Origin: Nitrospirota bacterium
GTDB lineage: Bacteria > Nitrospirota > UBA9217
Reading direction: 5' to 3'
NCBI GenBank assembly: GCA_023229435.1
Contig: JALNZF010000017.1
Span: 4,051 to 68,050 of the forward strand
Length of the DNA stretch: 64,000 bases
Positions 44,496-53,649 of the stretch are shown here, one piece after another (the first letter of the stretch is position 1; every line of letters starts with the position of its first letter). A program made the translations under genes and the position numbers. The notes under the pieces were generated by a model, which saw nothing but the letters and a program-made list of their open reading frames with translations, was not told the origin of the DNA and ran no database searches.

Positions 44496-45776
44496 CTATT
44501 TCACGATGACCTCAAAAAGCACTCGCTGGTTGGCCTTTGCCGCCTCTGAGTATATGTCCGAAGGCACCGGTTCATATTCTGCCGGTCTCGTCTCACCGAA
44601 TCCGATCTTGGTGAGCCTGGCTCTATCAATACCACCTTCCTTTATGAGGTATTCCTTGACAACGGTTGCTCTTTTTTCGCTCAGCGTCTGGTTATACTCT
44701 TTGGTGCCGCTGGCGGAAGCATACCCTGCAATACGGATCTTCATTTTAGGGTTGTCTTTCAGGATCTTGGCATTATAGTTCAGTATTGTCTTGCCATCTT
44801 CGCTAAGCGCCGAACTATCGAAGGTGAAATGCGAATCCTCGAGCGAGATCAGCACCGGCACCAGAATCTTCGGACCCAGAATTGTCGTGAAGCTCCATAC
44901 ATAGCTGTTTGCCATCGCATTGTTTGCCGGGTCCTTGACCCCGGCTGCCATCGTTGCGGTATAGGTCGTGCCTTTTTCGAGATCGTTATCCGGGTTAAAG
45001 GTTGCGGTTGTGCCGGCAAAGGTCACCTTGCCGGTAACAGTCTTTGTCCCGTCCTTTACGGTAAAGGTCGAGTTGTTGATCGTTCTTCGGTCCATCTCTT
45101 CGCTGAAGGTTGCGGTGATGTTCGCGTCGATTGCCCCTCCGGTGACGCCGCTGCCGGGGTTTGTGCAAACCACTTCGGGTGCGGTGGTGTCTCCTTCCTT
45201 GGGAAGCGCATTCTTCTGCGCGCCGAGCACAAAGGTCAGGCCGATCGTGTATTCTTCATTGGTCCGGGAATCGCCCCCTTCGGAAAACCGCGCCTGCTTG
45301 ACGTCGCCGCGTATTGCCACGGATTCGGTGATGAAGTACCTGAGTCCAACGCCATAGTTAAACATCCCGCGGCCGTGGTCAGGCATGCCGTCCGACGTGT
45401 TTCTGGATTGCGTGGAGCCGATCCCGATTGAAACGAACGGTACAAAAGGACCATCCGGGTGGAAATTATACAGCGCATCGAGTCCGTAGCGCCAGACTCT
45501 GACCTGCCGGTCAACATACGCCATGGACTCGGTCTCGGTGGGAACGAAGCCGAACATGGCCTCCACCGCCACGTTATTGGTGAAGTTGAAGCCGCCGCGC
45601 AGGCCATAGTACGAGCGTAAATCCAGTCTCTGTGTGTCATCAAACTGATAGCCGCCGGTGAACGGGTCCACATAGAATGTCCTGCCCTGGATCTCGGCAA
45701 ATACGGGGGCGGCAATGCTGAGCAGGAACATCCCGATCAGGAAAACCATCAATATTTTTCTCATTGTTTTTCGCAT
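44496..45776 (-). CDS. OmpA protein with beta-barrel, Ig-like and peptidoglycan-binding domains
   Basis: The 426-aa protein has a signal peptide (to about 27, PVFAE). An OprF-like barrel follows (28-185, GRTFYVDPFTGGYQFDDTQR and YGVGLRYFITESVAIRGDVK). Next is an SbsA/Big_5 Ig-like domain (about 200-305, NITATFSEEMDRRTINNSTF and YVWSFTT). An OmpA domain is last (about 310-426, IRIAGYASASGTKEYNQTLS). An Ig domain between barrel and OmpA part is unusual. It resembles the Ig modules of the adjacent DUF3494 proteins. GGAGGCTTCAAA precedes the ATG. Confidence 0.9.
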   Translation of the reverse strand: MRKTMRKILMVFLIGMFLLSIAAPVFAEIQGRTFYVDPFTGGYQFDDTQRLDLRSYYGLRGGFNFTNNVAVEAMFGFVPTETESMAYVDRQVRVWRYGLDALYNFHPDGPFVPFVSIGIGSTQSRNTSDGMPDHGRGMFNYGVGLRYFITESVAIRGDVKQARFSEGGDSRTNEEYTIGLTFVLGAQKNALPKEGDTTAPEVVCTNPGSGVTGGAIDANITATFSEEMDRRTINNSTFTVKDGTKTVTGKVTFAGTTATFNPDNDLEKGTTYTATMAAGVKDPANNAMANSYVWSFTTILGPKILVPVLISLEDSHFTFDSSALSEDGKTILNYNAKILKDNPKMKIRIAGYASASGTKEYNQTLSEKRATVVKEYLIKEGGIDRARLTKIGFGETRPAEYEPVPSDIYSEAAKANQRVLFEVIVK

Positions 45777-45854
45777 TTTGAAGCCTCCTTTACATTTTAA
45801 CTTTCATTACCGCATTAAGACGCGAGTGATTCCGTTATGTTTTTCTAAATCAGG

Positions 45855-45889
45855 GGATATTCCCGTGGTTCAGTACCACGGGAATATCC
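45855..45889. terminator. Perfect 14-bp stem-loop downstream of DUF3494 gene 2
   Basis: GGATATTCCCGTGG pairs exactly with CCACGGGAATATCC around a seven-base loop. It lies about 40 bp after the stop of the 45928-47547 gene and 80 bp upstream of the next ATG, so it may separate the two transcripts. Confidence 0.6.
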
Positions 45890-45927
45890 GACCTGTCCTG
45901 CCTTCATGCCAAATACTTCATGCCTTC

Positions 45928-47547
45928 TTACTCGCAAGTTGTTGAATATCCGGCAGGTGGTGCAAACGTTTGACCCGGCACGGAAACAACGTTAGAGTCA
46001 AATACAAACGCTCCGGCCGCAAACGCCCCTGCCAACAATCTGCCACACGAGGTTGCGCCGGTCTCCATCGTGATACTTTCAGAGGCCAGTATGTTGCCCT
46101 GGAATTCAGAGTACAATCCAAGCGTCGCTGAAGTGCCGGCCTGCCACCAGACATTGGAAGCCTTGGCGCCGTTGATCAGGAGAATTCGAGTGAATGTCCC
46201 GGCCACACCACCGGCGGCGCCGGCTGCCGTGCCGATTGTACTCGACGACTGGAAGATGAAGCTGGCATTCGGGTCTCCCCCGGCGTCAAGCGTAAGATCG
46301 CCCGTTATCAAAATCGACGTGAGGGATTGATAGACGCCGGGAGCGAACAAGTTGTCTCCCTGCACGAGCGCGCTACCGAACACGTCTCCTAACGTAGTGC
46401 CGGCTGGTAGATTGGTGGCCCCATCAAGTGAACCGGCGGCTGGGGGTCCGGCCGTAGGAGTGATGCTGAGAAACGCTTTCTTCAAGTCGGCCTTGATAGC
46501 GGCTGAAGTGATTCCCGCATCCGGATATAAGGGACTGACCACCTTCCCAACGATTATCGGAGTGGAGGCATTGCTTCCGCAAAGACCAAAACCTCCCGCA
46601 CTATCAATGGTCACGGCATTACAGGTAATATTTGGATCCAGCGCCACATCCCCGTTGATTGTGGTAAGAGGGGTAGTCGGGGTGTTGGTTACCCCGGCGG
46701 TAGCCGCGATCCCGAATGGTGTGGCCAAACCCAGGTTTACTGCCCCCGGAACTGGGGCAGTTGCACCAGTTGAAAAGCTCCATGGATTCGGCACATTACC
46801 GAACACCCATGGCTGGCCGGCCATGTCGCTGGCCGCAATCACGACGGTATAGGTGGCATTGGATGCGAGCAGCGCTGCCGGCTTAAAGCTCGCAGTTGCG
46901 CCGAGGTAGCTCACATCGCCCAAAACGGTTCCCGTGGGTCCAGTCACCGTGTAGCTTGTTGGGGTGATCGTTAATGGATCCATCGGCTCATCGAAGGTTG
47001 CGGTGATTATCTGGTTGAGAGGTACATTAGTGGCGCTATTCACCGGTGAGGTGCTGAGCAATAAAGGTGCGGCAGCGTCGATTGTTATGCCTGTTGTAAA
47101 GCTCCATACATAGTTATTTGCCATTGCATTGCCTGCCGCATTCTTGGCCCCGACTGTAATCGTGCCGATATAGGTGGTGCTGGCTGTGAGATCGCTGGCC
47201 AGTGTAAAGAGTGCAATGCGGGTTGCGGCATCATAGGTGATTGTTGCTGCTGGTACGGGAGTTGCACCAGGTCCTGTCAACGTGAAAGTTGATAGTGCGG
47301 TGACCGTTGCAGCGCTCATCGGCTCGCTGAAAGCTGCGGAGATCTTCCTGTTAAGGGGCACATCAGTGGCGCCATTAGCCGGGATAGTGTAAAGCACCGT
47401 GGGTACGGTGCCGACTATGGGTACGGTGCCGACTTGAGCTGCCGCTCCATGATCTCTGTCGCATCCGGCCGTAATAACGACCAGGAGTAATGCCATAAAC
47501 CACATCATTGTACTAACTGTCTTAGAATACCGTGTGTCTGTACGCAT
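45928..47547 (-). CDS. Lipoprotein with two Ig-like domains and DUF3494
   Basis: The start at 47547 follows AAAAAGGAGGATACACAT and gives 539 aa. A lipobox lies at Cys29 (VVITAGC). Two SbsA-type Ig domains (about 47-150 and 160-270) carry YTIPANGATDVPLNRKISAA with FSEPM, and TSPVNSATNVPLNQIITATF with DEPM. DUF3494 occupies about 285-539 (VWWQAGTSATLG, FQGNILASESITMETGATSC). The product is a surface-anchored ice-binding-type or adhesive protein. It is the second member of the DUF3494 array and has the longest such domain. Confidence 0.9.
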   Translation of the reverse strand: MRTDTRYSKTVSTMMWFMALLLVVITAGCDRDHGAAAQVGTVPIVGTVPTVLYTIPANGATDVPLNRKISAAFSEPMSAATVTALSTFTLTGPGATPVPAATITYDAATRIALFTLASDLTASTTYIGTITVGAKNAAGNAMANNYVWSFTTGITIDAAAPLLLSTSPVNSATNVPLNQIITATFDEPMDPLTITPTSYTVTGPTGTVLGDVSYLGATASFKPAALLASNATYTVVIAASDMAGQPWVFGNVPNPWSFSTGATAPVPGAVNLGLATPFGIAATAGVTNTPTTPLTTINGDVALDPNITCNAVTIDSAGGFGLCGSNASTPIIVGKVVSPLYPDAGITSAAIKADLKKAFLSITPTAGPPAAGSLDGATNLPAGTTLGDVFGSALVQGDNLFAPGVYQSLTSILITGDLTLDAGGDPNASFIFQSSSTIGTAAGAAGGVAGTFTRILLINGAKASNVWWQAGTSATLGLYSEFQGNILASESITMETGATSCGRLLAGAFAAGAFVFDSNVVSVPGQTFAPPAGYSTTCE

Positions 47548-47869
47548 ATGTGTATCCTCCTTTTTAAAATTTGAAAAGCACTTATCATTCGGCCCCTTGT
47601 CAAGGGGACCTGCCCGTATTTCTGATATAACCTGTCCTGCTTTCATGCTCTGGACCTCAAGTCACCTGAAAATCTCCCCTCACCTTTATCCTCTCCCCCG
47701 AGGGGAGAGGGTAGGGTGAGGGGTTCATCGTTTTGCTGTCTAAGATTACCGCGTTGATCCGTGCAACTCTCTGTGGTCCAGCGCAGCTACTTTACTACCA
47801 GGGAACAGGCTGCATTTTGAAAGGCAACCTGTCCCCCCATGCTATCTTGCTTTCACACTACCTCATGAC
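47548..47869. other. Gene-free spacer with palindromes
   Basis: There is no gene. The palindrome CCCCTTGTCAAGGGG lies at 47593-47607 and a large inverted repeat at 47676-47723. The remainder to 47869 has no strong signal. Confidence 0.5.
47676..47723. repeat. GC-rich inverted repeat (CCTCTCCCC type)
   Basis: CCCCTCACC...CCTCTCCCC is mirrored by GGGGAGAGG...TGAGGGG around a CGA loop. It is of a type widely scattered in proteobacterial spacers. A shorter relative (TCTCCCCTCGGGGAGAG) is at about 53718-53734. It could terminate the 47870-49249 transcript. Confidence 0.6.
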
Positions 47870-49249
47870 TTACGGTTCTGTAACCGTAGTCGTATCAAGA
47901 GTGACCGCAGCCTGCGCCAGCAGCCTGCCCTTGGTCGATGAGCCCGTCAGCATATGGATCGATGTTTGCGCCAATATCACGCCCTCAATGTGTGCAGTCG
48001 TTCCAATTTCCACAACATCGGAGACCTGCCAGAAAACGTTCTGGGGCAGTGCACCACCGGTCAAGAACACCGTCGTAGCGGAAGACTGAGTAAGTTTTCC
48101 CGTAATCTGGAAGACCCAGACATCTGTTGCTGTGCCATCGAGCGTGAAATTCGTTGGGATCGTCACATCGACAGCACAGGTGTAGACGCCGGCGGCAAGG
48201 GGGGGCACCGCCGTGCCGTCAAAAGCTCCGGCCCCGGGACAAACTGGTGTTGGTGGTGTTGGTTTCCCGGCAGCTGCGGTGTACGCGGTTCCCATGGCAC
48301 TTACCGCGAGGCCCGCCAAGGTCTTGTCCGTCGCAGTACAAGTGAATCCCGGAAAATTAGCATCGTCCGTGTAGACTTGCCCAGTCAGCACGTCTGTGCA
48401 CGGTACAGTAATAGATGCACCAGTGATTCCACTCGTTCCGATATTTCCTGTGATAGGAGAGGCAGGAACGTCCGTGATTCCTGTTCCTGCGAGAATCACA
48501 AAATTTCCGGCCGTTCCAAGGTTCACGCAGCTCGCTCCCGTGCAGACTGCTGAAGCTGCGCCGGCCACGATCACCGTTACGGTATATGTCGCCGTTGTAC
48601 TGTCGGCAGCGGTTACCGTGTAATCCACAGAACTTGTGAAGTCATTCGTCGTTGTACCGCTCGTCTGGAGCGTCGTTCCCACCTTTACGCTTGCCCCTGT
48701 GGTCGTGAATGTCGCAGTCAGTGCCGTTACGATTGTGCCGGACGGCATGGACACCGATATGGTCTTTGGCGTTGCCGCTTCATCTATAGTTCCTGCAACC
48801 CCGTTAATCGAATAAGCGGTAATGGCCTTGGCAGAGGCCGAGGGCACGGTTACGGTTACGTTATATGTCGCCGTTGTGCCGTCGCCGGCGGTTACTGTGT
48901 ATATCACCGGCGGACTTATGAAGTTATTCGCCGTTGTACCGCTCGTCTGGACCGTCGTTCCCACCTTTACGCTTGCCCCTGTGGTCGTGAATGTCGCAGT
49001 CAGGGCCGTTACGATTGTGCCGTATGGCAAGGTCACCGCTATGGTCTTTGGGCTTGTCCCTTCAGTTATAGTTCCTGCAACCCCGTTAATCGAATAAGCG
49101 GTAATGGCCTTGGCAGAGCTGGAGCTTGAAGCCCCATTATCATTATTATTATTATCATCATCATTGTGATCGCGTCCGCACCCGGCCCCAAAAGCGACGA
49201 GTAGTAATACCAGAAACAATATCTTTGAATATCCTTTGTATGTGTTCAT
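47870..49249 (-). CDS. Lipoprotein with duplicated Ig-like repeats and DUF3494
   Basis: The ATG at 49249 aligns with the start of its neighbour and is spaced correctly from AAGGAGGG; the ATG six bases earlier is too close. The 459-aa protein has a lipobox at Cys24 and an Asp/Asn-rich linker. Two almost identical 90-residue repeats follow (each with AKAITAYSINGVAGT and TALTATFTTTGASVKVGTT), then DUF3494 (about 235-459, TAGNFVILAGTGITDV to LAQAAVTLDTTTV). The repeats look like DUF5018-type Ig-like domains and differ from the SbsA Ig type of the other members. Confidence 0.88.
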   Translation of the reverse strand: MNTYKGYSKILFLVLLLVAFGAGCGRDHNDDDNNNNDNGASSSSSAKAITAYSINGVAGTITEGTSPKTIAVTLPYGTIVTALTATFTTTGASVKVGTTVQTSGTTANNFISPPVIYTVTAGDGTTATYNVTVTVPSASAKAITAYSINGVAGTIDEAATPKTISVSMPSGTIVTALTATFTTTGASVKVGTTLQTSGTTTNDFTSSVDYTVTAADSTTATYTVTVIVAGAASAVCTGASCVNLGTAGNFVILAGTGITDVPASPITGNIGTSGITGASITVPCTDVLTGQVYTDDANFPGFTCTATDKTLAGLAVSAMGTAYTAAAGKPTPPTPVCPGAGAFDGTAVPPLAAGVYTCAVDVTIPTNFTLDGTATDVWVFQITGKLTQSSATTVFLTGGALPQNVFWQVSDVVEIGTTAHIEGVILAQTSIHMLTGSSTKGRLLAQAAVTLDTTTVTEP

Positions 49250-49349
49250 TTTCATTCCCTCCTTAAGGAATTTTAAATCTGTGAAGCTAATTTAGCGGCA
49301 AATCAGACAACCTGCCACTTCCTCTAATGGAACCTGTCTACCTCATGCT

Positions 49350-51113
49350 TTATGGCTGTGTAACCGTAGTCGCATCAAGATTAACCGCGGTCTGCGCCAG
49401 CAGCCTGCCGTCGATCGATGCGAGATTTCCAAACGTGATCTTTGTCATACCCAGTATAATTCCCTCAAAGTGCGTGTTCGCTCCAATGGTCACAGCACCG
49501 GAGACCTGCCAGAAGATGTTCTTGGCCTGTGCGTCACCGCTTAGGATAACGCTCTTTGCAGCGGCCATGTCGAGAGTTCCCGCCACCTTAAAGATCCAGA
49601 CATCTGTTGCGCTGCCGCTGAGGGTGAGATTCGTTGGTATGGTAACATTGCTCCCCCATTCGTAGACGCCGGTCACGAGGGTTAAATCAGTAAGCGTTCC
49701 GCCACCTACGTTGGTAGTAGCAGCGGATGTAGCTGTCCGTCCGGCGGCGTCGGTGTACGCGGCTTGCATACTGAGTACGGCCACTCCGAGATCAGTAGGA
49801 GTAGGCTCCGCATAGTCGGCTGCGTAAAGCCTGAACGGTGCGACCACTTGATCGGATGTCGAATATTTATCCAAGGCGTCAGATGCGGCTGTTTGTGACC
49901 ATCCAGTTAAGAAACCCCTGGCGGCTGGACTCACTCCAACATTCCCAGTCACTGCGGAGGGTGGAATGGTATCGACGCCTGTTTTTGCCAGAATCGCATA
50001 ATTGCCGGCCGAGCCAAGAATCACTGGATCTGGACCTGCCGCTGTTGTTGTGCCGGTTGTAAAGGACCATACCTTATCAGACGCCAGCGCATTGCCTGCC
50101 AGGTCCTTGACCCCGGTTGTAATCGTGGCTGTATAGGTGGTGCCAGCTGTGAGATTGCTTGCGGGATTAAAGGTCGCCGTTGTGCCAACGTAGGTCGCCG
50201 TGCCTGAAACAGGCGTTGTCCCTTGCTGTAAGGTAAATGTTGCTGTGTTAAGCGTTGCAGCGCTCATCACCTCATCGAAGGTGGCGTTGACGTTTCTGTT
50301 GCGCGACACACCCGTGGCGCCATCAAGGGGGGTCGTGGAAATTACCGTGGGCGCGATGGTGTCTGTTGTCGTGCCTGTGGTGAAGGCCCATACATAGTTC
50401 GTTGCCAGCGCCTTGCCTGCCAAGTCCTTGACCCCGGTTGTAATCGTGGCTGTATAGGTGGTGCTGGATGCGAGATCGCTTGTGGGCGTAAAGGTCGCCG
50501 TTGTGCCATCGTAGGTCACCGTGCCTGAAACAGGCGTTGTCCCTTGCTGTAAGGTAAATGTTGCTGTGGTAAGCGTTGCAGCGCTCATCACCTCACTGAA
50601 GGTGGCGTTGACGGTGATGTTGATCGCCACACCCGTGGCAAGATCAAGTGGGCTTGTGTAACTAACGGTGGGTGGGGTGGTGTCTGTTGCTGTGCCTGTG
50701 GTGAAGATCCATACATAGTTCGTTGCCAGCGCCTTGCCTGCCAGGTCCTTGACCCCGGTTGTAATCGTGGCTGTATATTCGGCGCCGACTGCGAGATTGA
50801 TTTCGGGCGTAAAGGTCGCCGTTGTGCCAACGCAGGCCACAGTGCCTGAAACAGACGTTGTCCCCTGCTTTAAGGTAAATGTTGTTATGGTGATCGTTGC
50901 CGGGTCTATCACCGCACTGAAGGTCGCGTTGACGGTGATGTTGCGCGCCACATCCGTGGCAAGATCAAGCGGGATTGTGGAAATAACGGTGGGCGCGGTG
51001 GTATCTGCGCTTACCCCTCCATTGTCATCGCTGCTGCTGCTACACCCGGCCACAAAAACAACGAGCAATAATACCAGAAACAGCATCTTCGCGTATCCTT
51101 TGTGCCTGTTCAT
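49350..51113 (-). CDS. Lipoprotein with three SbsA-type Ig domains and DUF3494
   Basis: The start at 51113, after AAGGAGGGAACAAAA, gives 587 aa. A lipobox lies at Cys24 (VFVAGC) with a Ser/Asp linker. Three tandem Ig domains of about 100 residues repeat TTPLDGATGV or SPLDLATGVAINI-like openings and WVFTTGT or WAFTTGT-like closings. DUF3494 covers about 350-587 (AGNYAILAKTGVDTIPPSAV). Strong DNA similarity between the Ig repeats suggests recent expansion. The start region is nearly the same as that of the 47870 gene. Confidence 0.9.
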   Translation of the reverse strand: MNRHKGYAKMLFLVLLLVVFVAGCSSSSDDNGGVSADTTAPTVISTIPLDLATDVARNITVNATFSAVIDPATITITTFTLKQGTTSVSGTVACVGTTATFTPEINLAVGAEYTATITTGVKDLAGKALATNYVWIFTTGTATDTTPPTVSYTSPLDLATGVAINITVNATFSEVMSAATLTTATFTLQQGTTPVSGTVTYDGTTATFTPTSDLASSTTYTATITTGVKDLAGKALATNYVWAFTTGTTTDTIAPTVISTTPLDGATGVSRNRNVNATFDEVMSAATLNTATFTLQQGTTPVSGTATYVGTTATFNPASNLTAGTTYTATITTGVKDLAGNALASDKVWSFTTGTTTAAGPDPVILGSAGNYAILAKTGVDTIPPSAVTGNVGVSPAARGFLTGWSQTAASDALDKYSTSDQVVAPFRLYAADYAEPTPTDLGVAVLSMQAAYTDAAGRTATSAATTNVGGGTLTDLTLVTGVYEWGSNVTIPTNLTLSGSATDVWIFKVAGTLDMAAAKSVILSGDAQAKNIFWQVSGAVTIGANTHFEGIILGMTKITFGNLASIDGRLLAQTAVNLDATTVTQP

Positions 51114-51213
51114 TTTTGTTCCCTCCTTTAAGATATTATAATCTGTATAGCTCATTTCGCGGCAAACCGGATAACCTGCCGCATTTTCTCATGGCATCTG
51201 TCTACCACATGCC

Positions 51214-52026
51214 TTACGGCTGGGTAACCGTAGTCGCATCAAGATTAACCGCAGTCTGCGCCAGCAGCCTGCCGTTGATCGATGAGAGATTCCCAAACGT
51301 GATCGATGTCTGACCCAGTATAATTCCCTCAAAGTGCGTGTTCGCTCCAATGGTCACCGCATCGGCGACCTGCCAGAAGATGTTCTGGGGTCGTGCGCCA
51401 CCGCTCAGGATAACGTTCTTGGCAGCAGCCATGTCGAGAGTTCCCGATATCTGGAAGATCCAGACATCATTCGCGCCGCCTGAGAGAGTGAGATCCGTTG
51501 TTATTGTCACATTGGAACCCCAGGTGTAAACGCCGGGGACAAGGGTTTGACCAGCGACAGTTCCGCCTCCGAGATTCAAGAAGGGACCAACTCCTGCTGT
51601 CCGTCCAGCGGCGTCGGTGTACGCAGCTTCCATGTTGAGTACGGCTGTGCCCAAGTCAGCAGAAGTAGTCCCCCCCACATAGTCGGCTGCGTATAACTTG
51701 AACGGTGCGACCACTTGAGCGGATGTCGAATAGGTATCCGTGACATCAGCTGTTTCTGACCATCCAGTTAAGCCAACCCTGGCGGCTGGACTCAATCCAA
51801 CATTTCCAGTCACTACGGAGCTTGGAACGGTATCGACGCCGGTTTTTGCCAGAATCGCATAACCGCCGGCCGCTTTAAGGTCTCCCGCCGTTCCAAGGTT
51901 CACTGCCGTTGGACCTGCCGAGGCTGAAGTTCCATTATCATCTCCGCCGCATCCTGTTATAGAAACTGTCAGGAGTAATGCCGCAAACCACATCTTGTTA
52001 TTAAATATCTTACGCATGTGTCTCAC
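51214..52026 (-). CDS. DUF3494 lipoprotein without Ig domains
   Basis: The 270-aa protein has a lipobox at Cys26 (LTVSITGC), then DUF3494 directly (GGYAILAKTGVDTVPSSVVT, ANDVWIFQISGTLDMAAAKN, HFEGIILGQTSITFGN), ending LDATTVTQP. The DUF3494 domain is highly similar to that of the 49350 gene, pointing to duplication. GAGGTGAGACAC precedes the ATG. It is the first gene of the array in transcription order. Confidence 0.9.
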   Translation of the reverse strand: MRHMRKIFNNKMWFAALLLTVSITGCGGDDNGTSASAGPTAVNLGTAGDLKAAGGYAILAKTGVDTVPSSVVTGNVGLSPAARVGLTGWSETADVTDTYSTSAQVVAPFKLYAADYVGGTTSADLGTAVLNMEAAYTDAAGRTAGVGPFLNLGGGTVAGQTLVPGVYTWGSNVTITTDLTLSGGANDVWIFQISGTLDMAAAKNVILSGGARPQNIFWQVADAVTIGANTHFEGIILGQTSITFGNLSSINGRLLAQTAVNLDATTVTQP

Positions 52027-52097
52027 CTCATCCTTTAAATTAGTTGAAAAACTGATAGCCTGTCATTTCCTGTAGAGTGATTGTATAGGAGGTGTAG

Positions 52098-52113
52098 TAC
52101 ACTAATCGTGCCA
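52098..52113 (-). promoter_or_regulatory. Weak sigma-54-like promoter candidate for the DUF3494 array
   Basis: The minus strand reads TGGCACGATTAGTGTA. The -24 half (TGGCAC) is perfect, but the -12 half is GTGTA in place of TTGCA, so the key GC doublet is missing. It lies about 75 bp upstream of the 52026 ATG. Confidence 0.2.
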
Positions 52114-52325
52114 GAGGAGAACTGCGGATTCTGCGGGGACAACACATTGATTGTGTAGACTAAGATGAAAAGTGAGATGCAGAGGAAAAGAGAAAACCGT
52201 CAAGGGTGGCCGTCGCATTTAACAGAACCGTTGCATGTGACGGCTGTGAAGAGAAAACATAATATAAGCCTTGAGTTGTATACCTTTTCTATTCAAGACT
52301 TGGCATAGCCGTGAGAATTTTAAAC

Positions 52326-52459
52326 CGTCTTTCGTCGTTCGGCAAGGGTTACGAGGCTCCCGCCAGGGCGGGATCACGTGAGTCGTCATTCGTCTTAAAC
52401 ACGTTACCGCAAGACGTTTACCGATACGGGCATCGTAACCGTTTGGCGTCACCGTTGAC
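52326..52459 (-). repeat. Dispersed repeat R3, copy D (reverse orientation)
   Basis: Read on the minus strand it holds GGTTACGATGCCCGTATCGG, then TAAACGTCTTGCGGTAACGT, AAGACGAATGACG and GAACGACGAAAG, matching the other copies, with a divergent internal segment (CCCGCCAGGGCGGG). Confidence 0.75.
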
Positions 52460-52485
52460 TAAAGAGAGGTTTCCCCCACTCGAAA

Positions 52486-53649
52486 TTACTTGCCGAATTG
52501 AATTTCAAAGGTGGCCATGAAAGCATAAACGGAATTCCTGCGGCCGCTCTCATCTTTTGGCCAGGTGACTTCAGGCCCAAGCTCGAAAAAGAGCCAGGGC
52601 CGGTAAAAGTTCCGTCGATAGAGCGACCCAACCCGGTAATTATCAATCCGCCAGTCAGGATAACTCACTCCCCAGATGCTGGTATCATAGGAAATTGCGC
52701 TCTTGGGCGTCAATTGAGTGAAAAGGCTGATCCCGCTGTTCCAGGTCACGCCGTTCGCGCCTTCGGTGTAGGTCATGTTGTTGCCCCACCGGAGGAGCGC
52801 AAACGTGGCGATCTTTCGTTCAAAATCGAGCTGCGTTGTGTTCGTGAAATGTTCAACAGCTTGCCACATGGCGATCTCGGAAAATCGGACAAGGTAAACC
52901 TCGCTAAAAGGCTTATCGTATTGATACCGCATCCTGATGAAGGCATCGGAGTGTATACCGATTTTGGCGCCGCTCTCAAAGCTGACGAGTGAACGGAGCT
53001 TGGTATACAGATCTACGCGCACCCCGACGACGGGTTTTCTTTCTCCCGTTTCCCGGTCGACTCCCGGTTGGATGGGCTGACCGGGCTGGGTCATATATTT
53101 GTCAGCAGCAGATCTCGATTCGATATATAACTTCCATCTTTTAAGGACGTTTGTCCATTGGGGCAGATTCCATTCGAGACGGAACTCGTTGTTATTCGCG
53201 AGACTGCTCCCCTCGGCCAGCCGGGCTGAAGTTCTTATTTTGATGAACGTGCCGGGCCGGAGATCCAGCAAAATATGGTCCTTCACAAAGAAGGTATCAA
53301 ACCATACCGCCGGTTCACAGGTGTGATCCTGCACGTAGCCATGCAGCTGGTCCAGCCAATTATCTCCGGCTACACTGACGGTAAAACAGGGGTCTACTTG
53401 CGGCCCCAATCGCACCGGGGGTTCGGTTTTTGCCGCCGGTTGAGGGGCTTTGTCGGTTTTAGGTTTCTTCGGTGCTGTCGGTGAAGACGTGTTCTGAAGG
53501 GTGCTCGTTACCGTGCTCGCCGGGTCGCTATTCGTCGTCGGATGCGTACCAGGCTGTTCCGGAGTGTCAGCGCTCGCGCCCTGAAAACCCGTGAAGAGCA
53601 GAACGAGGCTGAAGAACAATAGGGTCGAGGAATAACGGGGATGCCTCAT
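52486..53649 (-). CDS. Predicted outer-membrane beta-barrel protein, unrecognised
   Basis: The 387-aa protein has a signal peptide ending QGASADT, then a Thr/Pro/Lys-rich linker to about residue 78. The body is a strand-rich C-terminal domain with WFDTFFVKDHILLDLRPGTF, FIRMRYQYDKPFSEVYLVRF, FERKIATFALLRWGNNMTY and the terminal FMATFEIQFGK. This layout (signal, linker, barrel ending in Phe) fits an outer-membrane enzyme or porin. PSORT-like reasoning is all that is possible. No clear ribosome site precedes the ATG. Confidence 0.75.
   Translation of the reverse strand: MRHPRYSSTLLFFSLVLLFTGFQGASADTPEQPGTHPTTNSDPASTVTSTLQNTSSPTAPKKPKTDKAPQPAAKTEPPVRLGPQVDPCFTVSVAGDNWLDQLHGYVQDHTCEPAVWFDTFFVKDHILLDLRPGTFIKIRTSARLAEGSSLANNNEFRLEWNLPQWTNVLKRWKLYIESRSAADKYMTQPGQPIQPGVDRETGERKPVVGVRVDLYTKLRSLVSFESGAKIGIHSDAFIRMRYQYDKPFSEVYLVRFSEIAMWQAVEHFTNTTQLDFERKIATFALLRWGNNMTYTEGANGVTWNSGISLFTQLTPKSAISYDTSIWGVSYPDWRIDNYRVGSLYRRNFYRPWLFFELGPEVTWPKDESGRRNSVYAFMATFEIQFGK

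Larger units (their letters stand above)
52027..52485. other. Gene-free spacer: array promoter region and repeat R3-D
   Basis: There is no gene. The minus-strand open frame at 52219-52452 is derived from repeat DNA. A possible sigma-54-like element lies at 52098-52113. Repeat R3-D occupies 52326-52459. Confidence 0.5.

Noticed and set aside
43189..52100. c-di-GMP (GEMM) riboswitch before surface-protein genes
   Set aside because: Such switches often precede genes of this type, but I could not find the conserved core words by eye. A covariance search would be decisive.
52219..52452. 77-codon minus-strand frame
   Set aside because: Composed of repeat R3-D and spacer DNA; similar frames arise at other R3 copies.
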